In this document: positions 16,843 through 24,588 of the stretch, piece by piece
How the letters are laid out: the number at the start of each line of letters is the position of its first letter
Numbering within the stretch: position 1 is the stretch's first letter
Origin: JAVVHH01 sp964657565
Lineage (GTDB): Bacteria; Pseudomonadota; Alphaproteobacteria; Acetobacterales; Acetobacteraceae
NCBI GenBank assembly: GCA_964657565.1
Contig: CAZZVQ010000044.1
Coordinates: 1 to 35,135 of the forward strand
Direction of reading: 5' to 3'
Length of the DNA: 35,135 bases
Notes under the pieces: model-generated
Databases searched by the model: none
What the model was told of the DNA's origin: nothing
The model's input: the letters and a program-made list of their open reading frames with translations, nothing else
Position numbers and translations under genes: made by a program

Positions 16843-17106
16843 TCAGCGCGCGACGCGGCCGAGGATGTAACCGAGTCCGGTCGCCAGCATTATCGCAACG
16901 ATCGGCGACTCGCGAATACGCTCCGACAGCGCCTCCGACTGGTCTTGATAAACATCGCGCGCCTGGCTGGCGTATTGCTGCGCCGTGTCCGCGGCCTGCG
17001 ATAGCGCTGGGGCGACGCGGTCGTTCATGAGACTTTGAACCTGGTCGCGGAGTTGCGCGATTTGCTCGTTGGGATCTTGGGAGCCGTTGCTCGCTTTATC
17101 GGACAT
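16843..17106 (-). CDS. DUF883/YqjD-ElaB-like protein
   Basis: An 87-residue protein: a long amphipathic helical region (residues 15-65, with QIAQLRDQVQSLMNDRVAP and QAADTAQQYASQARDVYQDQ) followed by RESPIVAIMLATGLGYILGR, a C-terminal membrane anchor. This is the layout of YqjD/ElaB, tail-anchored proteins of E. coli that bind ribosomes in stationary phase. The ATG at 17106 was chosen for its upstream GAGGT and because the protein then begins MSDKASNGSQD. The longer reading back to 17178 has no family resemblance. It precedes the holin-like gene on the same strand. Confidence 0.75.
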   Translation of the reverse strand: MSDKASNGSQDPNEQIAQLRDQVQSLMNDRVAPALSQAADTAQQYASQARDVYQDQSEALSERIRESPIVAIMLATGLGYILGRVAR

Positions 17107-17180
17107 CGTCGCCGAGACCTCTTGTCTGTGTCGACGCTCACAACGTGTGTCGTACGATGCGGTTGCCCTAGAAAACACTC

Positions 17181-17209
17181 TTGCCAGGCCGCGCTCTCCA
17201 GCCTAGAAG
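17181..17209 (+). promoter_or_regulatory. Likely sigma-70 promoter of tRNA-Gly
   Basis: TTGCCA (17181-17186), a 17-base spacer and TAGAAG (17204-17209) lie 12 bases before the tRNA 5' end. Spacing is ideal and the boxes match the consensus moderately. Confidence 0.45.
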
Positions 17210-17220
17210 GCGCTCCGGAT

Positions 17221-17295
17221 GCGGGCGTAGCTCAGGGGTAGAGCACAACCTTGCCAAGGTTGGGGTCGTGGGTTCGAATCCCATCGCCCGCTCCA
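17221..17295 (+). tRNA. tRNA-Gly (anticodon GCC)
   Basis: The acceptor arms GCGGGCG (17221-17227) and CGCCCGC (17285-17291) pair fully. The D arm is GCTC-AGGGGTA-GAGC. The anticodon stem CAACC/GGTTG encloses TTGCCAA with anticodon GCC, reading GGC/GGU glycine codons. The T arm GTGGG-TTCGAAT-CCCAT is complete. CCA is encoded (17293-17295) after discriminator T. tRNA-Gly 3' ends are common integration sites, and the minus-strand defence cluster begins about 230 bases further on. Confidence 0.97.
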
Positions 17296-17525
17296 GAAAC
17301 TTTCAATGTTATCATGCGCTTAAAGCACTGTCCTCGCGGTTCCGAAATAGCTAGGTCATTGGTCGGAACCAGGGCGGAACCAACCGCAGACAGCTAGGCA
17401 GCCTTTTTACTCCGCGGGAGTGCGGCGGCCAGCGAAGCAGCCTGGCGTTGAACGAGTTTACAGCTCATCGATACCTGTGCGACGGGCCACATGATCCACG
17501 ACTCTCGTTGGTAATGCGAACACGA
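17296..17525. other. tRNA-island junction, no gene recognised
   Basis: These 230 bases separate tRNA-Gly from the stop codon of the YhaN-like gene. GC content drops relative to the chromosome on the left. GGTCGGAACC and GGGCGGAACC occur close together (about 17358-17380), a short direct repeat. No integrase remnant or copy of the tRNA 3' end could be identified. Confidence 0.4.
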
Positions 17526-20216
17526 TCATGCTTCGACCAACCGCAGGCGATTACCGCCGAGCCGGCTGAATATGTCGGTGCGGCAGGTGAGCACCAGGAT
17601 CTGCATCCGCTCGGACGCGCGCGTGAGCGTGTCGAACATGGCCTCTAGCCGATGGCTGTCGGAATAGGCGAGCGCGTCGTCCAGGATCATCATCGCCGGC
17701 TTGCCCCGATCCACCAGCAGATCGGCGTATGCCAGGCGGAGCAGCACCGCGACCTGTTCCACCGTCCCGTCCGAGAGCCGATCGAGATCCTCGACGCCGG
17801 CCTGCCGGGTCAGATGCGTGATCTGCAGGTCGTCACCAAGCGATATCTCGACGCCGGGCAGCAAGGCCTGCAGATACGGCGTCACTCGCCGCAGCACCGG
17901 CGCCACGTAGCGCTCCCGCGCCTCCCGCTCGGCTTCGGCGAGCGTATCGCGCAGCAGCGTCAGCACGGCCGCCTCATCCTCCAGCGCCGTCCGCTCGCGC
18001 ACGAGGGCTGACTGCCGTCGCTCGAGTTCGGCGATCTGCTCGTCGACCCCCTCGCCTTCGCTGGCCCGGATGCGGGCCGTCACCGCCGCGATCTCCTCGC
18101 GCAGGACGCGAACCGTCTCGAGCCGTAACTTGCCCGCTCCTTCCAGCCGCTTGATCCTCGCGTCCATGCCGTCGACGGTGTCGGCCGGATTGTCGCGCTG
18201 AAGTTGAGCAACCCGCTCGCGCTGAGCGATCAGCCCGATCCGCGCCGCCTCGCGCCGGGCCGCGATAGCCTCGTCGGTCTCGACCGCCAGAGCCGCGTCA
18301 TGATCGCGCTGCAACGCGACGAGGACGGAGCACGCCTGACCAGCCGCCGCCACGGCCCTTTGTTGCGACAGGGCGGCTCGCTCGTGTTCAGCCTCCGGCC
18401 CGACCAGCGCCAGGCGAGCGGCTTGCAGCGCGCTTGCCGCTTCCTCCTCATCCGACTTGACTCGGTCCAGCGCGCCATCGGCGGCGCCCATGGCCGGCAG
18501 CGACGTCAGGCCCAGCGCTGCCAATTGGGCCGTCAACTGCTCCCGTCCGGCATCGACGTGATGACGCAGCGCATCTAGGCCGGGCTTCAAGCCGAGGGCC
18601 GGATCACCGGGCGTCTCGACCTTCAGCCTTGCCTCCGCGGCGCTGAGTTGCTCGGCGATCCCCGCCCGTGCGGCCGCCATGCGCGCCGCCTCCACCGCAT
18701 CAAAGGCGCCGATCTCCAGCAAGGCAGCAGCCAACGCCGCTTCCGCCGACGTCACGGCCGCTTGCAGCGTCACCCGGTCCCGGATCGCGGGCCTGACCCG
18801 GATCCGTCCGATGCCGGCGATGTCGATGGTGGTCGTGTCTACTACACGCAGCAGCGTCGACCCGGCCGGCAGCGCGGACCCGTCGATCTGGACCCGCGTT
18901 GCCGCCTCCGGCACCAGGTCGACGGCGAGGTCCGTCGCCCGCGCGTCGAGCATGGACCGGGCCCGATCCAAGGTGGCGGCCGCCGCCGTCACCGAACGGA
19001 GGCGGGTCGCGTCCGCCGGGTTGGCGGCGAGTTCGCCCGCGAGACGGTTGACCTCCGACTGCGCCGCCATCGCCCGCTCGAGCGTGCCGCCCAGCCGGAC
19101 CACGTGCCCTGCCCGCATGACCAGCGCCGAGACGGCATGGGCGGCTTTGAGGGCCTGCGCCGCCCGGATCGACGCCGCCTCCGCCGCGCGGACCGCATCG
19201 CGCCGGACCTTTGACAATGCCTCCGCCGCGACCTGCTCTTCGAGCAGGCGGATCTCCTCGGTGCAGGCCGTGTCCAGCTCAATCCCGGCCGTCTCGATCT
19301 TGTCGCGCCGGAATGTCCGGCGTTCGACTTCCGCCGTCGCGTCAGCCTCGTTGCGCTCCGCCAAGCCCAGGGCGGCCACGGCGCCTTGCAGCACGTGCCG
19401 GTGCTGCAGGGCGGCATCACGACGGCGGCGGGCCTCGTCCAGATCGTCCGCCACCTTCCTGTCCACGTCGGCGTCGCTGGACTGGGCGAGATCCCGCTTG
19501 AGCCGGGCCGATGCGCCGACCGCCTCTTCGAGGCTGCTCCGTTTGGCGCTCGACTGAACCAGCGCGGCATCGATCGCGAGGATCTCCTCGGCGACTTCCT
19601 TGAAGCGGCCTTTCGGGCGGGAATGGCCGTCGAGCAGCAGGAACAGCTCGGCCTTGACCTGGCTGATCAGCCCAGCGCTGCGATCACTGCCCGCCAGCGC
19701 GCCCAACTCGGCCTCGAGACAGCCGTGCAGGGTGGTCCGGCTCGACGCTGCCAGCGCCGGTTGCCGCAACGCCTCTTGTTGGGCGACCCACAGCGCGCCC
19801 CACAGGCCGACGCTGTCCGGGGTCGCGCCCGTTCGGCCGGGCGCTCCGAACCCAAGGATCGACTGCAGCCGCTCCTCCGCCGCGTCGCCCTCGAGGCGGC
19901 TGCCATCCGGCAGCTGCAACCGGGCGTAAGCGTCGCGATGCATGAAGCGCTTTTCGAGGTTGTACAACCCGCCGCTGATCTCGAAGCCAAGGCTGATCAC
20001 CGGCGACGTGGCATTGCGGACATGGCACATGCTCTCGCCGATCCTGCCGCGGACCCTGTGCTGTTGGAACAGCACGGTTTTCAGCGCGGCCAGCAGGGTC
20101 GACTTGCCGAACTCGTTGGGCGCGGCCAGCACGTTGATGCCGGCACCGAGCCCTTCGAGGCGGACCGGACTGTCGAACTTTCGGAAGTTTTCGATCTGAA
20201 GAGAAGTCAGTTGCAT
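17526..20216 (-). CDS. SbcC/YhaN-like coiled-coil ATPase
   Basis: This 896-residue protein has ABC-type ATPase halves at both ends and a long coiled coil between, as in SMC, Rad50 and SbcC. Walker A is APNEFGKST (residues 32-40), the signature is LSDGTVEQVAVLLRL (from about 814), and Walker B is MMILDDAL (about 842-849). The middle is rich in Ala, Arg and Glu (coiled coil). It is interrupted around residues 440-480 by a beta-rich insert (VQIDGSALPAGSTLLRV...IGRIRVRPA) like that of YhaN-type proteins. No Zn-hook CXXC was seen. It is shorter than SbcC (about 1050). The start overlaps the stop of the nuclease gene upstream, implying a Mre11-Rad50-like complex that senses or processes DNA ends. 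Confidence 0.85.
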   Translation of the reverse strand: MQLTSLQIENFRKFDSPVRLEGLGAGINVLAAPNEFGKSTLLAALKTVLFQQHRVRGRIGESMCHVRNATSPVISLGFEISGGLYNLEKRFMHRDAYARLQLPDGSRLEGDAAEERLQSILGFGAPGRTGATPDSVGLWGALWVAQQEALRQPALAASSRTTLHGCLEAELGALAGSDRSAGLISQVKAELFLLLDGHSRPKGRFKEVAEEILAIDAALVQSSAKRSSLEEAVGASARLKRDLAQSSDADVDRKVADDLDEARRRRDAALQHRHVLQGAVAALGLAERNEADATAEVERRTFRRDKIETAGIELDTACTEEIRLLEEQVAAEALSKVRRDAVRAAEAASIRAAQALKAAHAVSALVMRAGHVVRLGGTLERAMAAQSEVNRLAGELAANPADATRLRSVTAAAATLDRARSMLDARATDLAVDLVPEAATRVQIDGSALPAGSTLLRVVDTTTIDIAGIGRIRVRPAIRDRVTLQAAVTSAEAALAAALLEIGAFDAVEAARMAAARAGIAEQLSAAEARLKVETPGDPALGLKPGLDALRHHVDAGREQLTAQLAALGLTSLPAMGAADGALDRVKSDEEEAASALQAARLALVGPEAEHERAALSQQRAVAAAGQACSVLVALQRDHDAALAVETDEAIAARREAARIGLIAQRERVAQLQRDNPADTVDGMDARIKRLEGAGKLRLETVRVLREEIAAVTARIRASEGEGVDEQIAELERRQSALVRERTALEDEAAVLTLLRDTLAEAEREARERYVAPVLRRVTPYLQALLPGVEISLGDDLQITHLTRQAGVEDLDRLSDGTVEQVAVLLRLAYADLLVDRGKPAMMILDDALAYSDSHRLEAMFDTLTRASERMQILVLTCRTDIFSRLGGNRLRLVEA

Positions 20217-21352
20217 GCGACGCGCTCCTGGCGGGCGTGGAGGAGGTAGAGGCGTTGCAGTGCGGCTTGGGCGATCTCGCGCTGCGGGTCGGCAGGATCG
20301 TCGGCGCGAGCAGCAAGCCGGGAAGCCGCGGCGCCGGCCACCCCCGCGCGCGACAATGCAGCCAGATCGGCGGCCGAGGGCTGCAATTGGAGTTCGGCGC
20401 GGTCGAGCCGCAAGGCGCAGAGCGCGCTACCGACCCCGGCGCGGATCTCCTGCTCGAATGCGGCGAGTCCCTCAGCCGACAGGGTGCCGGCCACCGTGAG
20501 ATAGACCAGCAGATGACCGAGATCGTCGTGCAGGCCGCGGAGCCGGGCCTCGAGGGCGGGAACGCCGGCATCGTCGGTCAGCGTCGCGCGCTCCCGGCGC
20601 CACAGATAGCGTCCGGTCGGCAGGAACGTCACAATCGGCAGTGCCCGCGGACCGTCGACCTCCACCAGCAGCGCCTCACCGCCCCCGCGCCCACCGAGAT
20701 CGAAGCCGTCCGGCTCCGGCGTTCCGGAGTAGGCAGCCCGCGGCCCCATGATCTGGGCGCCGTGCCAGTCGCCGAGCGCGAGGTAGGCCAACCCGGCCCG
20801 CTCCGGCCGGTCGGGCGCGATCAGGTTGTGCGTGGAGCCGGGATCGGAGCCGAAATTGGTGAGCGACCCATGGGCCAGACCGACACGGATGGTCCCGTCG
20901 GGCGTGACCGCCCGATCCATCGCCTCGGTCGGATCGCCTGCCGCATGACGGCGGGTGAGCACGGCCGGCAGCAAGCAGGCGGTGCCGTCGCCGAGGTCGG
21001 CCGGCTCCGAGGTCAGATGCACGTTGACATTGTCGGGCAGACCCATCCGGCTCAGCCGATCCCAGGGGCCGGAGACGATATGCGGATCATGGTTGCCGGG
21101 GATGAGGTGCCACGTGACGCCCGGGAACTGCCGCATGCGCTCGATCGGTTGACGCAGGGTCCGATCGCTCGGTGCGGCGGTATCATAGACGTCGCCGGCG
21201 ACCAGGATGGTGTTGACGCCGTGTTGTTGGGCCAGTTGGCCGAGGTGGACGATCGCTTGCAGCCGCGCGTCGCGCAGGATCTCGCGGGTGGCGTCGTCGA
21301 CATAGGCGTAGGATTTGCCGACTTGCCAATCGGACGTGTGGATCAGTTTCAT
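20207..21352 (-). CDS. SbcD/YhaO-like metallophosphoesterase (DNA exonuclease)
   Basis: This 381-residue calcineurin-like phosphoesterase of the Mre11/SbcD type shows motif I HTSDWQVGK (residues 5-13), motif II GDVYD (53-57), motif III GNHDP (86-90), then HGS (161) and GDWHG (194-198). In Mre11 and SbcD motif I is usually DxH; here Asp8 is kept but residue 10 is Gln. The C-terminal ~130 residues are helical and probably form the ATPase-binding region. The gene overlaps the downstream YhaN-like ATPase by 10 bases. The likely role is Mn-dependent cleavage of DNA ends. Its place in a one-strand cluster with DISARM-like genes makes a defence role plausible but not shown. Confidence 0.85.
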   Translation of the reverse strand: MKLIHTSDWQVGKSYAYVDDATREILRDARLQAIVHLGQLAQQHGVNTILVAGDVYDTAAPSDRTLRQPIERMRQFPGVTWHLIPGNHDPHIVSGPWDRLSRMGLPDNVNVHLTSEPADLGDGTACLLPAVLTRRHAAGDPTEAMDRAVTPDGTIRVGLAHGSLTNFGSDPGSTHNLIAPDRPERAGLAYLALGDWHGAQIMGPRAAYSGTPEPDGFDLGGRGGGEALLVEVDGPRALPIVTFLPTGRYLWRRERATLTDDAGVPALEARLRGLHDDLGHLLVYLTVAGTLSAEGLAAFEQEIRAGVGSALCALRLDRAELQLQPSAADLAALSRAGVAGAAASRLAARADDPADPQREIAQAALQRLYLLHARQERVACN

Positions 21353-21601
21353 GAGGGTTCCTTGCAGCAGCGTTCAGGAACTTCAACGGTCGGAGCGAGG
21401 CGGCTCCAGGTCGAGCCGGCTTCAGCGCTGCCACCAGGGCCAAGCGCGGCAAAACGGATTCGATGACCTCGGCGAGCGATCGGACCGACGTTGATCGTTC
21501 AAGTGGGCGGTCTATTCTTATGTATGCTTAACGCGCCGCGTATGGCGATGATGCCGTCTTGGGACAGCGTGGTTCAGGCGTTTTGCCTGAACTAATTGCG
21601 T
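21353..21601 (-). other. Spacer upstream of the nuclease/ATPase pair
   Basis: 249 bases without a supported gene. On the minus strand the stretch near 21505-21530 is relatively AT-rich (TTAAGCATACATAAGAATAG) and is the best place for a promoter of the nuclease/ATPase pair, but no clear -35/-10 pair can be named. Confidence 0.3.
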
Positions 21602-21970
21602 CTAATTCAGGCTGAGGCTTTCCTCCGCCTGTGCCCCAGCCCCAAGCTCCTGGAACAACTTACGGCCGAGACGCATGGCCATCAGCACGCTGCCGAGGCG
21701 GGCGGCGGTGACGGTCAGCGCGAGCAGTTCGCCCTGGAGAAGGACATCGTCCTGGTCGATCACCGTCGCGAACGCGCCGATGAGGTCGTCGGCATCCATC
21801 TCCTTCAGGCTCGCCGGATCGTTCACCAGTCGCTCGAGTCGGGGCGAGAGCGGCAGGGCGTCGCCAACCCGGCGATGGAGCGAGGCGATCTGTTCGGCCC
21901 GAAGCCGCTCGAGAGCGGGCTTGTCCAACTGGTTGGCGATCGCCTCCATGATATGGTCGCGGATTTCCAT
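21602..21970 (-). CDS. Hypothetical protein, all-helical
   Basis: A protein of about 122 residues starting MEIRDHIMEAIANQLDKPAL, with predicted helices throughout and no transmembrane segment. Conserved-looking features are a LERLRAEQIASLHRRVGDAL helix and a C-terminal LLALTVTAARLGSVLMAMRL. ATG at 21970 is chosen because AAGGA lies about 9 bases upstream; an earlier in-frame start at 22024 lacks this. I do not recognise the family. It stands alone between the nuclease pair and the repeat-nuclease gene on the same strand. It could be a small regulatory or accessory subunit of either. Confidence 0.6.
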   Translation of the reverse strand: MEIRDHIMEAIANQLDKPALERLRAEQIASLHRRVGDALPLSPRLERLVNDPASLKEMDADDLIGAFATVIDQDDVLLQGELLALTVTAARLGSVLMAMRLGRKLFQELGAGAQAEESLSLN

Positions 21971-22301
21971 GATGTGTTTCCTTGCTGTTGGATCGATTGC
22001 GATCCGGCAGAATTGTTCCAGCAAGAATAGCCTTGCCAGTCCGCATCATTGCGCCGTGTCGGGTTTCGTGGGCCGTTAGATCAGTTCAAGAGAATGATCT
22101 GTTTCGGCCGATTCTAGAGATGTGGGATCTTAGTAAGACTCGTCTTGCTTGATTACATGCGCACATCTTTCTTTCTGGGGAAGAGAACATCCTGTTCCAA
22201 CCCACCAACACCTGGGACAATCACTGCGGCGGAACTATTGATGAAGCCAGCAAGAGATCGCGACGCCATCAAACGCCATCGAACACGGGCATCGCCCCTA
22301 C
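21971..22301. other. 331-base spacer, nothing recognised
   Basis: Mixed-GC sequence between two minus-strand genes. No long open frame in either direction has coding-like third-position bias, and no strong hairpin with a T-run was seen. Confidence 0.4.
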
Positions 22302-23930
22302 TTATTTCTGGCCAGGGCGGCGCGGGAGAGTCTTGCCGCAGCGCTGCTCTACCCGCGTTCGGAGCGCCTCGGGCCGGCCGGCGAACAGCCGGCGACGCGC
22401 CCCATGCAGAAGGTGCAGGCCGTCTGCCACGAGCTCGTCGCCCGTCGGGTACCTCCCATGCTCGACGGCCCAGGCGGCGAAGCCGGCTACGATCGTCTCC
22501 TCCGACCAGACACCCTTCTGATGCAGCAAGGCCCGGCCGATTTCGGACGCGACGCGCGCCGCCATCCCGGGCTTTTTCAGCAGGATCGGAGCATGGCCGT
22601 AACCTGCCGTGGTGAGTTCGGCATAAGTTGGCCACCTGCCGAGAACGTCGGCAACTTCGGCCACCGCCGCGCAGAGCGTGCTGAAGCTCCAGTAACCTTT
22701 GGCACGGACCACCTTGCCGCTCGGCGCCGGCAAAGCCCGCATCGGCAAGGCCAACTCTGCAGCGATCTCAGCCATGCGCGCCGCGAGGCGTTCCGGGTCG
22801 TGGATGTCGTCGGGGTCGATCATGACCGGGGTCACGCCTAGCGCCTGATACACCGCCATCTTTGCAGACCACTGCGCGGCGTATTTTACCGCGTCGGGGT
22901 TCCGAGGTGTCGCAATCTCGGTCTTTCGGAGGCGAAGCACCTCGACGTAGCAGGACCCATTCAGCACAAAGTCGCACGAGCGCCGGGTGCCTGCCAGCAG
23001 GACGTGGGTGTCGATTACGGCATCGGGAAAGGCGATGCGCATCGCGTTGTAGGCGACCACCTCCTGCCAGCTGTCCAGGCGACGTCCGTCCTGCGCAGTG
23101 GGACGATCAGGCGGCTTGATGTCGGGATAGCGCGCCATCACGGCGACTTGGAACGCCGCGAAGGTGCCGAACAGTCGTCGTGCTCGACCAAACAGGGTGC
23201 AGCCCACGCCGCCCATCGCGATCAAAGCGGTCGAGCTAAGGGTGATCCCACGCGTCCTGCACAGTTCAGCGTAGGCGTCGATCACGGCCGTATGGGTCCA
23301 AAAGCCGTTTGGACGCTTCTTGAGGTCTCGCTCCAGGCCAAGCTCCGCGGCGAGCGCGATCAGTGCGGCGACATCCAGCGCAGTCGCGAGCGCGTGCAGC
23401 CCGGCCGCATTCAGGGTCGCGTGGGTCAGCGGCTCGCCCGGATGCATCTCGGCCCATCGGATCAGGGCAGCAGACTGGTTTGCACGCTGCCGCCAGTATC
23501 CCTTGGGTAAGCACGTGCGGTCAGGCCTCCCCTCGACCCATGCCTCGATCGACCCCCAATAAATCCAGGCCATCACTGGTACGATGTGACCGACGGGATA
23601 GGTCGCCTCGCTCACCTGTCCCGGATGCTCGTGCAGCTTCTGCCGAAGGCTGGCCGACACATTCTGTCGGCTATGCGTGGTCTTGTGGGGTTTCTCGCCG
23701 CGCAGCACGCGGAAGAAATCCAGTCCGGCCCCGGACAGGCGGTCGATGCGGGCGAGTAGCTGCGGGTCAGCCTCGCGCAAGACAGCGTCGTCGAGCGTGC
23801 CCCAGGGAGCGAGTTGGCCGAGGATGTCCTGCGCTTCAGCCTTGAAGACGTCAGGGGCATTACTCCTGAGGAAGACGGACAGGTTTGTCTCGGGCACGCG
23901 CTTACCGCGCCCGTCGATACGTTCGTTCAT
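22302..23930 (-). CDS. PD-(D/E)XK-like nuclease with flanking HNR-like repeats
   Basis: This 542-residue protein has a central region that fits a PD-(D/E)XK nuclease core: SWQEVVAYNAMRIAFPDA (Glu290), RRSCDFVLNGSCYVEVLRL (Asp320, Glu330), with Arg333 or Lys337 where the usual Lys would be. On both sides lie degenerate repeats of about 50-60 residues beginning GYW/GFW/GVW, at about 143-200, 208-265, 411-460 and 472-530. Repeat cores such as GRWPTYAELTTAGYG and GRYPTGDELVADGL match the style of homing-endonuclease-associated repeats, thought to bind DNA. ATG at 23930 has AAGGA about 6 bases upstream. It is the next gene after drmB on the same strand, where drmC usually lies. Family assignment is my inference from motifs. 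Confidence 0.6.
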   Translation of the reverse strand: MNERIDGRGKRVPETNLSVFLRSNAPDVFKAEAQDILGQLAPWGTLDDAVLREADPQLLARIDRLSGAGLDFFRVLRGEKPHKTTHSRQNVSASLRQKLHEHPGQVSEATYPVGHIVPVMAWIYWGSIEAWVEGRPDRTCLPKGYWRQRANQSAALIRWAEMHPGEPLTHATLNAAGLHALATALDVAALIALAAELGLERDLKKRPNGFWTHTAVIDAYAELCRTRGITLSSTALIAMGGVGCTLFGRARRLFGTFAAFQVAVMARYPDIKPPDRPTAQDGRRLDSWQEVVAYNAMRIAFPDAVIDTHVLLAGTRRSCDFVLNGSCYVEVLRLRKTEIATPRNPDAVKYAAQWSAKMAVYQALGVTPVMIDPDDIHDPERLAARMAEIAAELALPMRALPAPSGKVVRAKGYWSFSTLCAAVAEVADVLGRWPTYAELTTAGYGHAPILLKKPGMAARVASEIGRALLHQKGVWSEETIVAGFAAWAVEHGRYPTGDELVADGLHLLHGARRRLFAGRPEALRTRVEQRCGKTLPRRPGQK

Positions 23931-24588
23931 GGGTGTCCTTGCAGTTCGGCAGGGGTGGATGCCAGAGAACACCACTGCAGCAAGATGCCGGCTTGCCAAG
24001 TGTCGCAAGATCGTTCAGCTGTTCAGCCGAACTTCTTCCTCTCTCTGGGGAAAGGCTCAGCCTCTTCCATCTTACTACCTGACACTATTCTCTGCCTCGG
24101 GCGCGCAGCCCTGCCGGAACTTGGCAAGGCCGACGCGGTCGTTTGCAGTTTGTGTTTGATCAAAGTTCCCGCGGCGGCGAACAGCGCCCAGTACGGAAAT
24201 TCCTCGGCCAAGTAACGGTTACAGCGATGTCTCGATGCCTAGGCGCGAAGTGATGATTCAATCAAGCGCAGTCGCATCGCCCCAATGCGCTTCAAAACTG
24301 ACAGCTCGGTGCAATCGTTATCCGCGAAGGCTGGATTATCATTCGGCGAAGGCCGAGACGGCAGACGCTAATCTAAAATACTGCTTGAAAAGGAGCGGTT
24401 ATGGTCGCCGTCTAGGTTGCCGAGTGATCAGAGTCATACTGCTGGGTCGTTTCGGTGTTTAGCACTCCCCAGAATCTTACGCGACAGCTCAACGTCCAAC
24501 ACTATTGTCGATGGTCTTGGAAGCGGGCGCTTCAGTTGTAGCGAGCAGGGGAAATGCCAATTACTGCCTGGCCGGGAATACGGCACGC
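23931..24588. other. 658-base lower-GC spacer after drmB
   Basis: This is the longest gene-free stretch in the island. GC is visibly lower than in both neighbours. Minus-strand frames contain many stops, and no PLD (DrmC) motif was seen in any frame I read. A short frame at 24023-24211 (62 codons) has no recognisable features. The region must hold the promoter or leader of the nuclease-repeat gene if that gene is separately transcribed. It could also hide a small RNA or a decayed gene. Confidence 0.4.

Noticed and set aside
16340..17106. Prophage remnant based on the holin-like gene
   Set aside because: No other phage gene is nearby, and pairing with a YqjD/ElaB-type gene is a known chromosomal arrangement.
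17296..17525. Integrase remnant next to tRNA-Gly
   Set aside because: A short minus-strand frame ending near 17459 gives no recognisable recombinase motif; composition alone is not enough.
24023..24211. 62-codon minus-strand frame in the post-drmB spacer
   Set aside because: TTG start, no ribosome-binding site, no family features and no coding-like base bias.
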